DNA of 64,000 bases from Vibrio hyugaensis (GTDB lineage: Bacteria > Pseudomonadota > Gammaproteobacteria > Enterobacterales > Vibrionaceae), in NCBI RefSeq assembly GCF_002906655.1, contig NZ_CP025794.1:1612001-1676000 (forward strand), in the 5' to 3' direction. Of this stretch, positions 23,891 through 33,524 are shown piece after piece. Positions within the stretch are counted from its first letter, which is position 1, and every line of letters starts with the position of its first letter. The translations under genes were made by a program, and so were the position numbers. Under the pieces are notes generated by a model. It had not been told where the DNA came from and made no database searches. It saw only the letters and a list, made by a program, of their open reading frames with translations.

Positions 23891-26464
23891 TTACTGGTGA
23901 GCGATGATTTGGTCATTATTCACAATCAGCTGCACTTTCTTGTCTGGCAAGATTTGACCAGCCAAGATTGATTTCGCTAATGGGTTCTCAACATTCTGTT
24001 GAATTGCACGTTTTAGAGGTCGCGCACCATACACAGGATCAAAACCAACTTGAGCAATCAAATCGAGGGCTTTTGCGGATACCTCTAATTGGTAACCTTT
24101 TTCTTCTAAGCGTTTAGCTAGACGTTCCAGTTGAATAGAAGCAATCGACTTTATGTGCTCTTGACCAAGCGGATGGAATACAACACTTTCATCAACACGG
24201 TTTAAAAACTCAGGACGGAAGTGCTTACTAACCACATCCATAACTTCATTCTTAATGCCTTGGTAATCCAGAGTAGCAAAGTTCTCTTGGATGCGAGCTG
24301 AACCTAAGTTCGATGTCATGATCACTACAGTATTACGGAAATCAACCGTTCTACCCTGACCATCAGTTAATCGACCATCATCCAATACTTGCAGTAAAAT
24401 ATTGAACACATCGGGATGCGCCTTTTCTACTTCATCTAATAGGATGACAGAATAAGGTTTGCGACGAACCGCTTCTGTTAGATAACCACCCTCCTCATAA
24501 CCAACGTAACCCGGAGGCGCACCAACTAACCTTGCCACAGAATGTTTCTCCATGAATTCAGACATGTCGATACGTACCATTGCATCTTCGCTATCGAACA
24601 TAAAGCTCGCGAGTGTCTTACACAATTCCGTTTTACCCACCCCCGTAGGGCCTAAGAATAAGAAGGAACCAATTGGTTTGTTTGGATCTGATAATCCGGC
24701 TCGACTACGGCGGATTGCATTCGATACCACTTCTACCGCTTCTGCCTGACCAATCACACGTTTGTGCAATACTTCTTCCATGCGGAGCAGTTTTTCTTTT
24801 TCTGCTTCGAGCATTTTAGAGACTGGTATACCCGTTTGCTTAGATAGTACTTCTGCAATCTCGTTGTCCGTCACCTTATTGCGCAGTAGCGTCATCTCTT
24901 GCATCTCAGCTTGAGTTGCAAGGTCGAGTTGTTTTTCAAGTTCAGGAATACGACCGTATTGCAATTCAGACATACGGTTTAAATCACCAGCGCGGCGAGC
25001 AAAATCCATATCCATACGCGCTTGCTCTAGTTCACCTTTAATATGTTGTGTACCAGAAAGGGCCGCTTTTTCAGCATTCCACACTTCTTCAAGCTCCGCG
25101 TATTCGCGTTCTTTTTCATCCAACTCTTCATTAAGTGCATTTAAACGTTTTTCACTCGCTTCATCATGTTCATTACTTAATGCTTGTTGTTCGATTTTAA
25201 GCTGAATGATCTTACGCTCTAGCTTGTCTAGTGACTCAGGCTTGGAGTCAATCTGCAAACGAATGCTAGAAGCCGCTTCATCAATTAAGTCGATCGCTTT
25301 GTCTGGTAATTGACGGTCTGACACATAACGGTGTGACAAACTGGCCGCTGCTACAATCGCAGGGTCGGTAATCTCTACATGATGATGAAGTTCATAGCGC
25401 TCTTTTAGACCACGCAAAATCGCAACGGTATCTTCAACACTAGGTTCGTCCACCAGCACTTTTTGGAAACGACGCTCAAGTGCGGCATCTTTCTCTATAT
25501 ACTGACGATATTCATCCAATGTTGTTGCACCGACACAGTGAAGCTCGCCACGTGCCAACGCTGGTTTAAGCATATTGCCTGCATCCATAGAGCCTTCGCC
25601 TTTACCAGCGCCGACCATAGTATGTAATTCATCGATAAAGAGAATAACGTTGCCTTCTTCTTTGGCTAATTCATTCAATACCGATTTCAAACGTTCTTCG
25701 AATTCACCACGATATTTCGCTCCTGCTACGAGCGATCCCATATCTAGTGAAAGCACACGACGCCCGCGTAGACCTTCCGGAACTTCATTATTAATGATGC
25801 GCTGCGCCAAACCTTCCACAATAGCGGTTTTACCCACGCCCGGCTCACCGATAATGACAGGATTGTTTTTAGTTCGACGTTGCAGTACTTGAATGGTTCG
25901 ACGGATTTCATCATCGCGACCGATCACAGGATCCAGCTTACCCTGCTCTGCACGTTCGGTAAGGTCAATCGTGAACTTTTCCAAGGCTTGGCGAAGCTCT
26001 TCTGCATTGGGGTCATTGACCTTTTGACCACCTCTGATCTTTTCGATTGCTTGGCTAACTTTTTGCTCAGTTAAGCCGAGCTCTTTAAGCAATTGACCAA
26101 GAGGACCGCGGTCTTCCATTGCAGCAAGTAAGAAGACTTCTGATGAGATGTAAGAGTCCTGACGCTTTTGAGCCACCTTGTCACACAGGTTAAACAAAGT
26201 CCCCATTGAACTAGACAATTGAACATCACCACCAATACCGCTTACTTTTGGCAATCGGTCTAACATCTCGCTCAACTTTGAACGTAACTGAGTAACGTCG
26301 ACATCTAACATTGTTAGCAATGGACGAATTGGGCTACCGTTTTGATCCAGCAAAGCCACCATAAGATGGACTGGTTCGATGTATTGATGATCGCGCCCTA
26401 ACGCCAGTGACTGAGCATCAGAGATAGCGATTTGAAACTTACTTGTGAATCTATCAAGACGCAT
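23891..26464 (-). CDS. clpB: ClpB, protein disaggregase
   Basis: ClpB is a hexameric AAA+ chaperone that, with DnaK, pulls proteins out of heat-induced aggregates. All parts are present in 857 residues: two N-terminal Clp repeats (about 1-145), first AAA module with GEPGVGKT (about 206) and Walker B LFIDELHT, the long coiled-coil middle domain (about 410-525) that marks ClpB from ClpA, and the second AAA module with GPTGVGKT (about 605). The start ATG at 26464 follows a GGAAGGAAG site. A sigma-32 promoter lies upstream. Confidence 0.98.
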   Translation of the reverse strand: MRLDRFTSKFQIAISDAQSLALGRDHQYIEPVHLMVALLDQNGSPIRPLLTMLDVDVTQLRSKLSEMLDRLPKVSGIGGDVQLSSSMGTLFNLCDKVAQKRQDSYISSEVFLLAAMEDRGPLGQLLKELGLTEQKVSQAIEKIRGGQKVNDPNAEELRQALEKFTIDLTERAEQGKLDPVIGRDDEIRRTIQVLQRRTKNNPVIIGEPGVGKTAIVEGLAQRIINNEVPEGLRGRRVLSLDMGSLVAGAKYRGEFEERLKSVLNELAKEEGNVILFIDELHTMVGAGKGEGSMDAGNMLKPALARGELHCVGATTLDEYRQYIEKDAALERRFQKVLVDEPSVEDTVAILRGLKERYELHHHVEITDPAIVAAASLSHRYVSDRQLPDKAIDLIDEAASSIRLQIDSKPESLDKLERKIIQLKIEQQALSNEHDEASEKRLNALNEELDEKEREYAELEEVWNAEKAALSGTQHIKGELEQARMDMDFARRAGDLNRMSELQYGRIPELEKQLDLATQAEMQEMTLLRNKVTDNEIAEVLSKQTGIPVSKMLEAEKEKLLRMEEVLHKRVIGQAEAVEVVSNAIRRSRAGLSDPNKPIGSFLFLGPTGVGKTELCKTLASFMFDSEDAMVRIDMSEFMEKHSVARLVGAPPGYVGYEEGGYLTEAVRRKPYSVILLDEVEKAHPDVFNILLQVLDDGRLTDGQGRTVDFRNTVVIMTSNLGSARIQENFATLDYQGIKNEVMDVVSKHFRPEFLNRVDESVVFHPLGQEHIKSIASIQLERLAKRLEEKGYQLEVSAKALDLIAQVGFDPVYGARPLKRAIQQNVENPLAKSILAGQILPDKKVQLIVNNDQIIAHQ

Positions 26465-26512
26465 ATCTTCCTTCCTAACCTCAACTTAAGAGAATTCTTT
26501 TGACAGTTAGAA

Positions 26513-26541
26513 AGATGGATACGCAAAGGGGGAATTTCAAG
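26513..26541 (-). promoter_or_regulatory. Sigma-32 (heat-shock) promoter of clpB
   Basis: Minus strand CTTGAAA (26541-26535), 14-base spacer, ATCCATCT (26520-26513). The consensus is CTTGAAA-N13-15-CCCCATNT, so the -35 is perfect and the -10 differs at two positions. Confidence 0.8.
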
Positions 26542-26612
26542 GGAGTGAATCAATAAAGATAGCTTTGCAAAAATAGAGCTATGCATCATAGCGAATTTGC
26601 GCTTGGTCAGAG

Positions 26613-27341
26613 TTAATCTTCAATCCAAATAAAAGTGGCTTGTCGACCAGTCACACCATCACGGCGATAGGAATAAAAGTCATCTTTGTCTTGAAAAGTA
26701 CATAGACCTGAATCAAATACTTGAGTGACACCAAGTTTATTAAGACGCTGAGTTGCAAGCTTGGACATATCCGCTAACCACTTTCCTTCAACATCACGAG
26801 GGGTAAAGGCTTGATGAGCTTGTGAGTCGAAATCCATAAAGGCTTGGAGGACATCCTCCCCCACTTCAAATGCTTTTGGTCCAATAGCAGGACCAAGCCA
26901 CGCCATTACCTCACCAGAAAACAACTCTAATGCGTTTTCAATGATACCATTCGCTAAACCACGCCAACCGGCATGCACCGCAGCAACTTGGGTACCTTGC
27001 ATATTGGTCAGTAAAACGGGTAAACAATCTGCCGTCATAGCAGAACAGATAACATTGCTTGAAGACGTATATATGCCATCCGCATCGAGCACTTGCAAAG
27101 TCGGAGCACTCACTTGAGTGACAACCGTCGAATGAGTTTGGTTTAACCAGATAGGTGCGGTCGGCATATTTGCCTGTTGCGCTAACCATTCGCGGTTTTT
27201 TTCAACTAATGACAGTTCATCCCCAACGTGTGCACCTAAGTTAAGCCCTTGATACGGAGCAGAAGAAAAGCCCCCTACTCTCGTAGAGGAAAAAGCTTTT
27301 ACATTCTTAGGCGCAGGCCAGTTGGGAATAACTGTCTTCAT
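26613..27341 (-). CDS. pgeF: PgeF (YfiH), multicopper-oxidase-fold purine nucleoside phosphorylase
   Basis: Proteins of this family act on purine nucleosides and, in E. coli, remove wrongly built UDP-MurNAc-Ser from cell-wall precursors; older databases call them polyphenol oxidases. The 242 residues show the family landmarks: SSTRVGGFS near the N-terminus, QTHS (about 68-71), TADCLPVLL with the metal Cys, and VHAGWRGLANG. It follows rluD after a single base, so the two are co-translated. Confidence 0.93.
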   Translation of the reverse strand: MKTVIPNWPAPKNVKAFSSTRVGGFSSAPYQGLNLGAHVGDELSLVEKNREWLAQQANMPTAPIWLNQTHSTVVTQVSAPTLQVLDADGIYTSSSNVICSAMTADCLPVLLTNMQGTQVAAVHAGWRGLANGIIENALELFSGEVMAWLGPAIGPKAFEVGEDVLQAFMDFDSQAHQAFTPRDVEGKWLADMSKLATQRLNKLGVTQVFDSGLCTFQDKDDFYSYRRDGVTGRQATFIWIED

Positions 27342-27342
27342 A

Positions 27343-28320
27343 TTAGAACTCGTCTGGTAGACCGTATTCTTCTGTATCTTTGCGCAACGCTTCTGTCATG
27401 ACGACCATATCCGCAGGCACTGGAGCATGGAACTCAAGCTCTTCACCAGTGATAGGATGTTCAAAGCGAAGCATTACCGCGTGCAGTGCTTGACGGTCAA
27501 AGCCACGAATCATCGCAGTCACTTCTTCTGAAGCACCTGTCGGGATACGAGCACGACCACCGTAAGCAGTATCACCTAATAGCGGATGCTGCAGGTAAGA
27601 CATGTGCACACGGATTTGGTGTGTACGACCGGTTTCTAGACGAAGACGAATGCGTGTATGCTCGCGGAAGTGCTCAGCAACACGGTAGTGTGTTACTGCT
27701 GGCTTACCCAGAGGTGCTACAGCCATCAGCGTACGCTTAGTAGAGTGACGACCAATTGGCTTATCCACTTTACCGCCTGCTGTCATACGGCCGATAGCAA
27801 TCGCTTCGTATTCACGTGTAATGTTACGTTTTTGCAGAGCACGAACTAGACGAGTTTGCGCCGGAACGGTTTTTGCGACCACCATTAGGCCAGTCGTATC
27901 TTTATCCAAACGGTGCACAATACCTGCACGAGGTACTTCTGCAATATCAGGATAATGATGCAATAGCGCGTTGAGCACGGTACCATCTGGAGTACCCGCA
28001 CCAGGGTGAACAACAAAATCACGAGGCTTATTGATTACGATGATGTCATCATCTTCGTAGACGATATCTAGAGGGATATCTTGCGCTTCCCAGCGTTCTT
28101 CATCTTCCAGCTCGGCTTGCAAGGTAATTTCCTCGCCACCCATAACTTTGGTGCGAGGTTTAGTGACAACTTCACCATTCACTTGTACTTTCCCGTCAAG
28201 AAGCCATTCTTTCAGGCGAGAGCGAGAAAAGTCTGCGAATAATTCGGCGATAGCTTGGTCCAAACGTTGACCTAATTGGCTATCTTTTACGGTGTTGGTT
28301 AAAACAATCTGCTGAGCCAT
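27343..28320 (-). CDS. rluD: RluD, 23S rRNA pseudouridine synthase
   Basis: RluD makes the pseudouridines at 1911, 1915 and 1917 in helix 69 of 23S rRNA, needed for normal ribosome assembly. It has an S4 RNA-binding domain (about 17-75) and the RluA-type catalytic domain with HRLDKDTTG, where D139 is the catalytic Asp, the same number as in E. coli. The length of 325 residues also agrees. It is divergent from bamD and heads a two-gene unit with pgeF. Confidence 0.96.
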   Translation of the reverse strand: MAQQIVLTNTVKDSQLGQRLDQAIAELFADFSRSRLKEWLLDGKVQVNGEVVTKPRTKVMGGEEITLQAELEDEERWEAQDIPLDIVYEDDDIIVINKPRDFVVHPGAGTPDGTVLNALLHHYPDIAEVPRAGIVHRLDKDTTGLMVVAKTVPAQTRLVRALQKRNITREYEAIAIGRMTAGGKVDKPIGRHSTKRTLMAVAPLGKPAVTHYRVAEHFREHTRIRLRLETGRTHQIRVHMSYLQHPLLGDTAYGGRARIPTGASEEVTAMIRGFDRQALHAVMLRFEHPITGEELEFHAPVPADMVVMTEALRKDTEEYGLPDEF

Positions 28321-28456
28321 ATCGAACTTTTTTAAAAACTGTGAGACTAATGCTCACGACTGTGGAAAAATAGACTATTACGTCATTGTATCTGTTACTG
28401 GAAAGAAAGTAACGGCAGCTTAAGAAATATTTAGATTCAAGGAACAGACTCCTGAT

Positions 28457-29185
28457 ATGAAACATCAGACTTTAACAGGCCTTTTAGCGGTATCCCTTCT
28501 GTTTGGCTGTGCAAGCAAAGAAGAAATCGTTCCTGATGTGCCACCTTCTGAACTGTATGCTGACGCGCAAACGTCGCTTCAAAGTGGTAACTGGCTTTCT
28601 GCTATTGAGAAATTGGAAGCTTTAGATTCGCGTTACCCGTTTGGTGCCTACTCTGAGCAGGTACAACTTGACCTTATTTACGCGTACTACAAAAACGACG
28701 ACCTAGCATTAGGTCTTGCAACGATTTCTCGCTTTATGCGTTTGAACCCAACTCATGAAAAAATGGACTGGGTATTGTACATGCGTGGTTTGAGCCACAT
28801 GGCGCAAGACCGTAACTTTATGCATGACTTGTTCAATGTTGACCGTAGTGACCGAGATCCAGAGCCAGTTAAGAAAGCATTTGATGATTTCAAAAAACTG
28901 CTAGAGCGTTACCCAAACAGCCCATATGCTGAAGATTCACAAAAACGCATGGTGGCACTGAAAAACCGCTTAGCAAACTACGACCTTGCTACTGCGGACT
29001 TCTATCTACGCCGTGAAGCTTGGATTGCTGCGATTAACCGTGCCCAAGAACTTCAAAAAGCATTCCCAGATACTGAAGCAGCACGCAAGTCACTGGATAT
29101 TCAGTTAGAAGCTTACAAGCAACTGGAACTAAAAGATGCAGTTGCCAGAACGGAAGAGCTGATAAAGCTTAACCCAGTAAAATAA
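28457..29185 (+). CDS. bamD: BamD, outer-membrane assembly lipoprotein
   Basis: BamD is an essential lipoprotein of the BAM complex that inserts beta-barrel proteins into the outer membrane. The lipobox is LLFGC with C18 as the lipidated residue. The mature part has five tetratricopeptide-like repeats, as seen in SELYADAQTSLQSGNW, RYPFGAYSEQVQLDLI and the following helical pairs; PNSPYAEDSQKRM lies in the fourth. Length is 242 residues, typical. It is divergent from rluD, the same arrangement as in E. coli. Confidence 0.96.
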   Translation: MKHQTLTGLLAVSLLFGCASKEEIVPDVPPSELYADAQTSLQSGNWLSAIEKLEALDSRYPFGAYSEQVQLDLIYAYYKNDDLALGLATISRFMRLNPTHEKMDWVLYMRGLSHMAQDRNFMHDLFNVDRSDRDPEPVKKAFDDFKKLLERYPNSPYAEDSQKRMVALKNRLANYDLATADFYLRREAWIAAINRAQELQKAFPDTEAARKSLDIQLEAYKQLELKDAVARTEELIKLNPVK

Positions 29186-29189
29186 CACC

Positions 29190-29222
29190 AACCGCCACAG
29201 CTTTGCTTGTGGCGGTTTTGTT
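29190..29222 (+). terminator. Terminator of bamD
   Basis: Stem AACCGCCACA (29190-29199) / TGTGGCGGTT (29208-29217) with 8-base loop, followed by TTGTT. Confidence 0.8.
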
Positions 29223-29325
29223 CCCCCCTTCCTTATTTTTGCTTTATCCTTTCTCGTTACCACATTCATTACCTTGATGATTTTTTAAGCGACACATATG
29301 CTTAAGGTTCTCCTTCACCATCAAC

Positions 29326-30795
29326 ATGGATGTGAACATGGCATTATCAAAGCTATGGACAGGACTTCTACTGTTACTCTCAGCATCAGCATTTGCTTTA
29401 GAGTTGTCCCCTCTGAGACAGCCCCCTTACACAGGTGATCTCGATGTCATTAAAGAGAAGAACGTCTTGCGTGTGTTGGTATCTGCCGATTTGGGTTTCT
29501 ACTACATAGAGGGAGGTGAACCAAAAGGGATTGGCGCTGAGTTGCTTGCGCATTTTGAGAGAGATTTACGCAAACTCAAACCTAAGATCAATATTCAAAT
29601 CATTCCTGTATCTCGTGATGAGCTGTTTCCTTCCCTAGAACAAGGGCTGGGAGATCTGGTTGTTGCGAACCTCACCATTACCGACGCACGTAAGAAATTG
29701 GTTGATTTTAGTGATCCTGCCATTACGGGAATTGAAGAGTGGGTGATCACCGACAAAAAAACACCTGTGATGACCAAGCTTGACCAGTTAAGCGGCAAGG
29801 AAATATGGGTACGTGCCAGTTCAAGTTACTTCGAGAGCATTCAGGCATTAAACAAACAACTTAATAAGAAAGGCTTACCACCTGTTGTTGTGCATTTCAT
29901 AGAAGAAACACTACAAGACTACGAATTGGTGGGAATGCTCAACAATGGCTATGTCAAAGCCATCGTTCTTGATAGCCACAAAGCCAAGTTGTGGATGAGC
30001 TTTATGGATGATATTCGCTCTCATACCAAAATCCCCCTCCGCACCGGCGGTGAGATAGCATGGGCAATGAGGCACGATAGTCCAGAGTTGAAGAAAGTGG
30101 TGAATAAATTCATCAAGACATCAAGATCCGGCACCTTATTGGGCAATGTGATTTACGGCAAATATATCGATAATACTAATTGGCTCAACAAAGCCCTCAA
30201 CCCGAAAAAAATCGCGCAATTAGAAAAGCTCTCTTCCTTATTCTCTAAATATGGAGAGAAATACGATTTTGATTATCTGCTTATCGCCGCAGTGGCCTAT
30301 CAAGAATCTGGATTTAACAATAATCTAGTATCGAGTCGAGGTGCAGTTGGCATCATGCAAATTCTGCCAAGTACTGCCAGCGACCCAAACGTAAACATTA
30401 AAAACGTTCGAAACTTGGAGAACAATGTCCATGCTGGTGTGAAGTACATGGCCTTTCTACGTCAATACTACTTCAGCGATGAAGCAATCAGTAAAGAGAA
30501 CAAACTGTACCTAACGCTTGCCGCATACAATGCAGGGCCTGGAAATATAGAGAGAATGCGCAAACGCGCCGCGCAACAAGGTTATGACCCAAACGTTTGG
30601 TTTCACAATGTAGAAGTGGTGACGCGACGTAGCTTAGGCGAGACCGTCAGATACGTCACTAACGTGAACCGCTACTACGTTATTTACAAGCAACTCGAAA
30701 GCCTCGACCTAGCCAAGACATTGGACAACGTCTTATTAGCGCCAGAAGACCCTGTGTTCATGACGCCATTGAAGAAAATAAGCCAAACGCCATAA
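29326..30795 (+). CDS. MltF-like membrane-associated lytic transglycosylase
   Basis: This two-domain periplasmic protein should cleave peptidoglycan glycan strands. After a signal peptide (about 1-25, ending AFA) comes a solute-binding-protein-type domain (about 40-285), then a lytic transglycosylase (SLT) domain (about 305-440) with the catalytic Glu in AYQESGF (E327) and the motifs GIMQILP and LAAYNAGPGN. The domain order is that of MltF, but similarity is only partial and Vibrio usually has another MltF elsewhere, so I give no symbol. The start could be residue 1 or the ATG at codon 5. Confidence 0.85.
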   Translation: MDVNMALSKLWTGLLLLLSASAFALELSPLRQPPYTGDLDVIKEKNVLRVLVSADLGFYYIEGGEPKGIGAELLAHFERDLRKLKPKINIQIIPVSRDELFPSLEQGLGDLVVANLTITDARKKLVDFSDPAITGIEEWVITDKKTPVMTKLDQLSGKEIWVRASSSYFESIQALNKQLNKKGLPPVVVHFIEETLQDYELVGMLNNGYVKAIVLDSHKAKLWMSFMDDIRSHTKIPLRTGGEIAWAMRHDSPELKKVVNKFIKTSRSGTLLGNVIYGKYIDNTNWLNKALNPKKIAQLEKLSSLFSKYGEKYDFDYLLIAAVAYQESGFNNNLVSSRGAVGIMQILPSTASDPNVNIKNVRNLENNVHAGVKYMAFLRQYYFSDEAISKENKLYLTLAAYNAGPGNIERMRKRAAQQGYDPNVWFHNVEVVTRRSLGETVRYVTNVNRYYVIYKQLESLDLAKTLDNVLLAPEDPVFMTPLKKISQTP

Positions 30796-30813
30796 AACCG
30801 AGAACAAAAAACC

Positions 30814-30846
30814 AAAAACGCCGCTCAGTTCATGAGCGGCGTTTTT
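30814..30846 (+). terminator. Terminator of the MltF-like gene
   Basis: Perfect 14-bp stem AAAAACGCCGCTCA / TGAGCGGCGTTTTT (30814-30827 and 30833-30846) with loop GTTCA. The T run forms the 3' arm. Confidence 0.9.
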
Positions 30847-30869
30847 GAATCTAACTTACTATGCACTTT

Positions 30870-30891
30870 AAGAGTGATCTGATTCACATCT
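30870..30891 (+). promoter_or_regulatory. Candidate distal CRP site upstream of raiA
   Basis: AGTGA-TCTGAT-TCACA is a near-perfect match to TGTGA-N6-TCACA (first base A for T). It lies about 250 bases upstream of the predicted raiA transcription start and just after the terminator of the preceding gene. Confidence 0.5.
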
Positions 30892-31079
30892 TTGTTCTGG
30901 TTGATTTTTAACTAACTAGAATTACAGGCCGTATAACTCCCCTAAAAACGGGATAGTTTTCAGCTCAGTACTCTATCCAATCTAATGATTTCGAATCCGA
31001 TAACAAGCAATTTTCACAGAAATCTAAACAGTTCTTGAGAAAGATCACATTCACTTCCCACCTATAAAAAACCACTCAA

Positions 31080-31101
31080 AATAGTGATCTATATCACATT
31101 A
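31080..31101 (+). promoter_or_regulatory. CRP site at raiA promoter (class II position)
   Basis: AATAGTGATCTATATCACATTA matches the 22-base CRP consensus at nearly all positions. Its centre, 31090.5, is about 41 bases before the predicted start near 31131, set by TAATCT at 31119-31124. This is the class II activator position. A weaker CRP-like half site lies at 31034-31049. Confidence 0.75.
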
Positions 31102-31164
31102 TTTTATCCTCAGAGCGGTAATCTGAATTCAACCCATGAGGGATGAAACAGAGGAAAAACATTT

Positions 31165-31491
31165 ATGACAATGAACATCACTGGTAAAAATATCGAAATC
31201 ACCTCTGCAATCCGAGCTCATATTGAGAGCAAATTTAAAAAGCTGGAGAAATGGCAAGTAGACATCATCGGATGCCAAGCAACTTTCAGTGAGGAACCAA
31301 ACAAACAGAAGAAATTCGAAGCCGTTATTACGGTTCCTAAAGGGCAACTAATCGCCTCAGCTACTCACGAAGATCTTTACGCAGCTATCAACGAAGTGGA
31401 GCAAAAACTAGAACGACAATTGAATAAGCTGACCCACAAACCTGAAGCTCGACGTGCTAGCAAGCCGGAGTTAGTGGAAGAAGAAGAGTAA
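31165..31491 (+). CDS. raiA: RaiA (YfiA), ribosome hibernation factor
   Basis: RaiA binds the decoding centre of the 30S subunit in stationary phase or cold, blocks translation and prevents 100S dimer formation. The 108 residues show the family start MTMNITGKNIEIT, the beta-alpha-beta-beta-beta-alpha fold, and the conserved HEDLYAAINEVEQKLERQL helix. A C-terminal acidic tail (VEEEE) resembles the RaiA tail rather than the shorter Hpf. The position before pheA is the E. coli arrangement. Confidence 0.93.
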   Translation: MTMNITGKNIEITSAIRAHIESKFKKLEKWQVDIIGCQATFSEEPNKQKKFEAVITVPKGQLIASATHEDLYAAINEVEQKLERQLNKLTHKPEARRASKPELVEEEE

Positions 31492-31510
31492 ACCGACCAG
31501 ATCGAGGAAG

Positions 31511-31536
31511 TAGCGCCGTAAGGCGCTATTTTTTTG
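31511..31536 (+). terminator. Terminator of raiA
   Basis: Stem TAGCGCC-GTAA-GGCGCTA (31511-31528) followed by seven T. Confidence 0.88.
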
Positions 31537-31596
31537 CTTGACGCTCCCCGCCTGCTTGCTTATTGTGTTTAAACACTCACAAATTAAGCACTATTT

Positions 31597-31644
31597 ATGC
31601 ATTTGACTCACCTGTTTCTTTTTGACTTCTTTTTCCTTCCATAG
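31597..31644 (+). CDS. pheL: PheL, phenylalanine leader peptide
   Basis: A 15-codon frame just upstream of pheA encodes MHLTHLFLFDFFFLP. Five of its residues are Phe, three in a row (codons 11-13). Position, length and composition are those of the pheA leader peptide, although the sequence differs from the enteric one. Ribosome stalling on these Phe codons when charged tRNA-Phe is scarce should decide between the antiterminator and the terminator at 31691. The ribosome site is weak. Confidence 0.9.
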   Translation: MHLTHLFLFDFFFLP

Positions 31645-31717
31645 TTGGAGGGGCTAACTCGTTTGTGAAAGAAAAGTCAAAAACAAACAGAAAGCCTCCC
31701 AAATCGGGAGGCTTTTT
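31612..31717 (+). promoter_or_regulatory. pheA attenuator
   Basis: The terminator stem AAAGCCTCCC (31691-31700) / GGGAGGCTTT (31706-31715) is followed by T residues. Upstream, 31612-31635, which holds the Phe codons, can pair with 31667-31690: 20 of 24 positions are complementary, including a run of 10. GGAGGGGCT (31647-31655), in the loop between them, is partly complementary to the CCTCC of the terminator arm and could form the antiterminator. This is classic amino-acid attenuation, inferred from structure. Confidence 0.85.
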
Positions 31718-31734
31718 TTATAAGGAAAGAATTG

Positions 31735-32913
31735 ATGACTGACCAACCTATTTCCCTGGATGAAATTCGTTTACGTTTGAATGAGCTTGATGACGAGCTT
31801 TTAAGCTTGCTGTCTGAACGTCGTAAGCTCAGCATTGAAGTAGCAAAAAGCAAAGTCCAAACATCAAAACCTGTTCGTGATGCTGTCCGTGAACAACAAC
31901 TACTAGTAAAACTGATTACCAACGGCCGTGATAAATACGAACTCGACGCTCAGTACATCACCAAACTTTTCCATACGATCATCGAAGATTCGGTGCTTTT
32001 GCAACAAAGCTATCTACAGAACCTAGTCAACCCTCAGCAAAGTCGTAAACCATTAGCACGAGTGGCTTTCTTAGGAGCTAAAGGGTCTTACTCTCACTTA
32101 GCTAGTCGTGAGTACTTCAGTCGTAAAAATACAGAGCTAATTGAACTCAACTGCGAGCACTTCAAAGAAGTAACTCAGACCGTTGAATCTGGCCATGCTG
32201 ATTATGGTGTTCTACCAATTGAAAACACCAGTTCTGGTTCAATTAACGAAGTCTACGACCTTCTACAACACACAACACTTTATATCGTAGGAGAGCTGAC
32301 TCAACCGATTGAGCATTGCCTTGTTGCAACCAAAGACATTCGTCTAGAGAACATCAAAACGCTTTACTCTCACCCGCAGCCCCATCAGCAATGCAGTGAG
32401 TTCCTTAGTAGAATGAAAGGCGTTCAACTCGAATCTTGTGCGAGCACAGCCGATGCGATGCAGAAGGTACAAGAATTGGGCCGTGATGATGTCGCCGCTA
32501 TCGGTAATGCTTCCAGTGGTAAGCTTTATGGCTTACAAGCGATCCAAGGCAACATCGCGAACCAAACTGAAAACCATACCCGCTTTATTGTGGTTGCTCG
32601 TAAACCTGTCGAGGTCTCCACACAGATACCGGCAAAAACCACATTGATTATGTCTACCTCTCAAGAGGCAGGTTCTTTAGTCGAGACCCTGTTAGTACTG
32701 CAACGTTTCGGTATCAACATGACTAAGTTAGAGTCCCGTCCGATCATGGGTAACCCATGGGAAGAAATGTTCTATGTTGATTTAGAATCACACCTTGGTT
32801 CCACCGCCATGCAGCATGTGCTCGATGAGCTCACCAAGATAACTAAACACCTGAAAGTATTAGGATGTTACCCAAGTGAGAACGTAAAACCCACTCAAGT
32901 AAAATTGGGTTAA
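31735..32913 (+). CDS. pheA: PheA, bifunctional chorismate mutase / prephenate dehydratase
   Basis: PheA converts chorismate to prephenate and then to phenylpyruvate, the committed steps to phenylalanine. The start is the ATG at 31735, behind AAGGAAAG; a TTG codon just before it is in frame but not needed. In 392 residues are the AroQ-type mutase (about 1-95), the dehydratase domain with PIENTSSGSINEVYDLL and the TRF motif in ENHTRF, and a C-terminal ACT domain with the ESRP Phe-binding motif. Attenuated by pheL; an ACT domain implies feedback inhibition by Phe. Confidence 0.97.
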   Translation: MTDQPISLDEIRLRLNELDDELLSLLSERRKLSIEVAKSKVQTSKPVRDAVREQQLLVKLITNGRDKYELDAQYITKLFHTIIEDSVLLQQSYLQNLVNPQQSRKPLARVAFLGAKGSYSHLASREYFSRKNTELIELNCEHFKEVTQTVESGHADYGVLPIENTSSGSINEVYDLLQHTTLYIVGELTQPIEHCLVATKDIRLENIKTLYSHPQPHQQCSEFLSRMKGVQLESCASTADAMQKVQELGRDDVAAIGNASSGKLYGLQAIQGNIANQTENHTRFIVVARKPVEVSTQIPAKTTLIMSTSQEAGSLVETLLVLQRFGINMTKLESRPIMGNPWEEMFYVDLESHLGSTAMQHVLDELTKITKHLKVLGCYPSENVKPTQVKLG

Positions 32914-32937
32914 TAGACATCGATAGGTAAAAAGATC

Positions 32938-33471
32938 ATGGTAGACCAAAAAGTCGTTATCGCTTCACTCAACCCTGCAAAAATTAAAGCCGTAGAGAGT
33001 GCTTTTCAAAGTGCTTTCCCTGAACAACGTTTTAACTTTTTCGGAGTCAGTGTCCCGAGTGAAGTTTCAGACCAGCCAATGACCAATGATGAAACACGCC
33101 GAGGTGCTTTAAATCGTGTTCGCAATGCTAAAACTGAGATGCCGAATGCTGATTTCTATATTGGTTTAGAAGCGGGTATTGAAGGAAAAGTTACTTTTGC
33201 TTGGATGGTGATTGAATCCGAGACTCATCGTGGAGAGTCGCGTTCAGCAAGTTTGATGCTACCACCAGAAGTGCTAGAAAAACTTGAACATGCCAATGAA
33301 CTGGGTGATGTAATGGATGAAGTATTTGGTACTGACAATATCAAACAAAAAGGTGGCGCAATTGGCCTGTTAACTCAAAACCAACTGACGCGCAGTTCGG
33401 TCTACCACCAAGCTTTGATTCTGGCGTTGATTCCTTTTACCAACCCTGAACATTTCCCTGCAAACCTATAG
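32938..33471 (+). CDS. yjjX: YjjX, inosine/xanthosine triphosphatase
   Basis: YjjX hydrolyses non-canonical purine triphosphates such as ITP and XTP, keeping them out of nucleic acids. The 177 residues carry the family opening [14 protein letters not shown], the acidic [12 protein letters not shown] segment, and the C-terminal [18 protein letters not shown]. It is 24 bases after pheA and convergent with trpR-slt; the yjjX-trpR-slt neighbourhood is also seen in E. coli. Confidence 0.92.
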   Translation: MVDQKVVIASLNPAKIKAVESAFQSAFPEQRFNFFGVSVPSEVSDQPMTNDETRRGALNRVRNAKTEMPNADFYIGLEAGIEGKVTFAWMVIESETHRGESRSASLMLPPEVLEKLEHANELGDVMDEVFGTDNIKQKGGAIGLLTQNQLTRSSVYHQALILALIPFTNPEHFPANL

Positions 33472-33524
33472 CTGTGTGGCTCTTATTAAGAGTCTGAAGC
33501 TGATAGTCGAGTAAAGTACGTATT

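Larger units (their letters stand above)
30847..31164 (+). other. raiA upstream region
   Basis: This 318-base AT-rich region contains no gene. It holds two strong and one weak CRP-like sites, described separately, and a -10 hexamer TAATCT (31119-31124), giving a start near 31131. The leader to raiA would be about 34 bases and includes the purine-rich site GAGGAAAAA. Confidence 0.6.

Noticed and set aside
28321..28456. Sigma-E promoter upstream of bamD
   Set aside because: A GAACTT sequence is present, but no properly spaced -10 matching the sigma-E consensus could be found.
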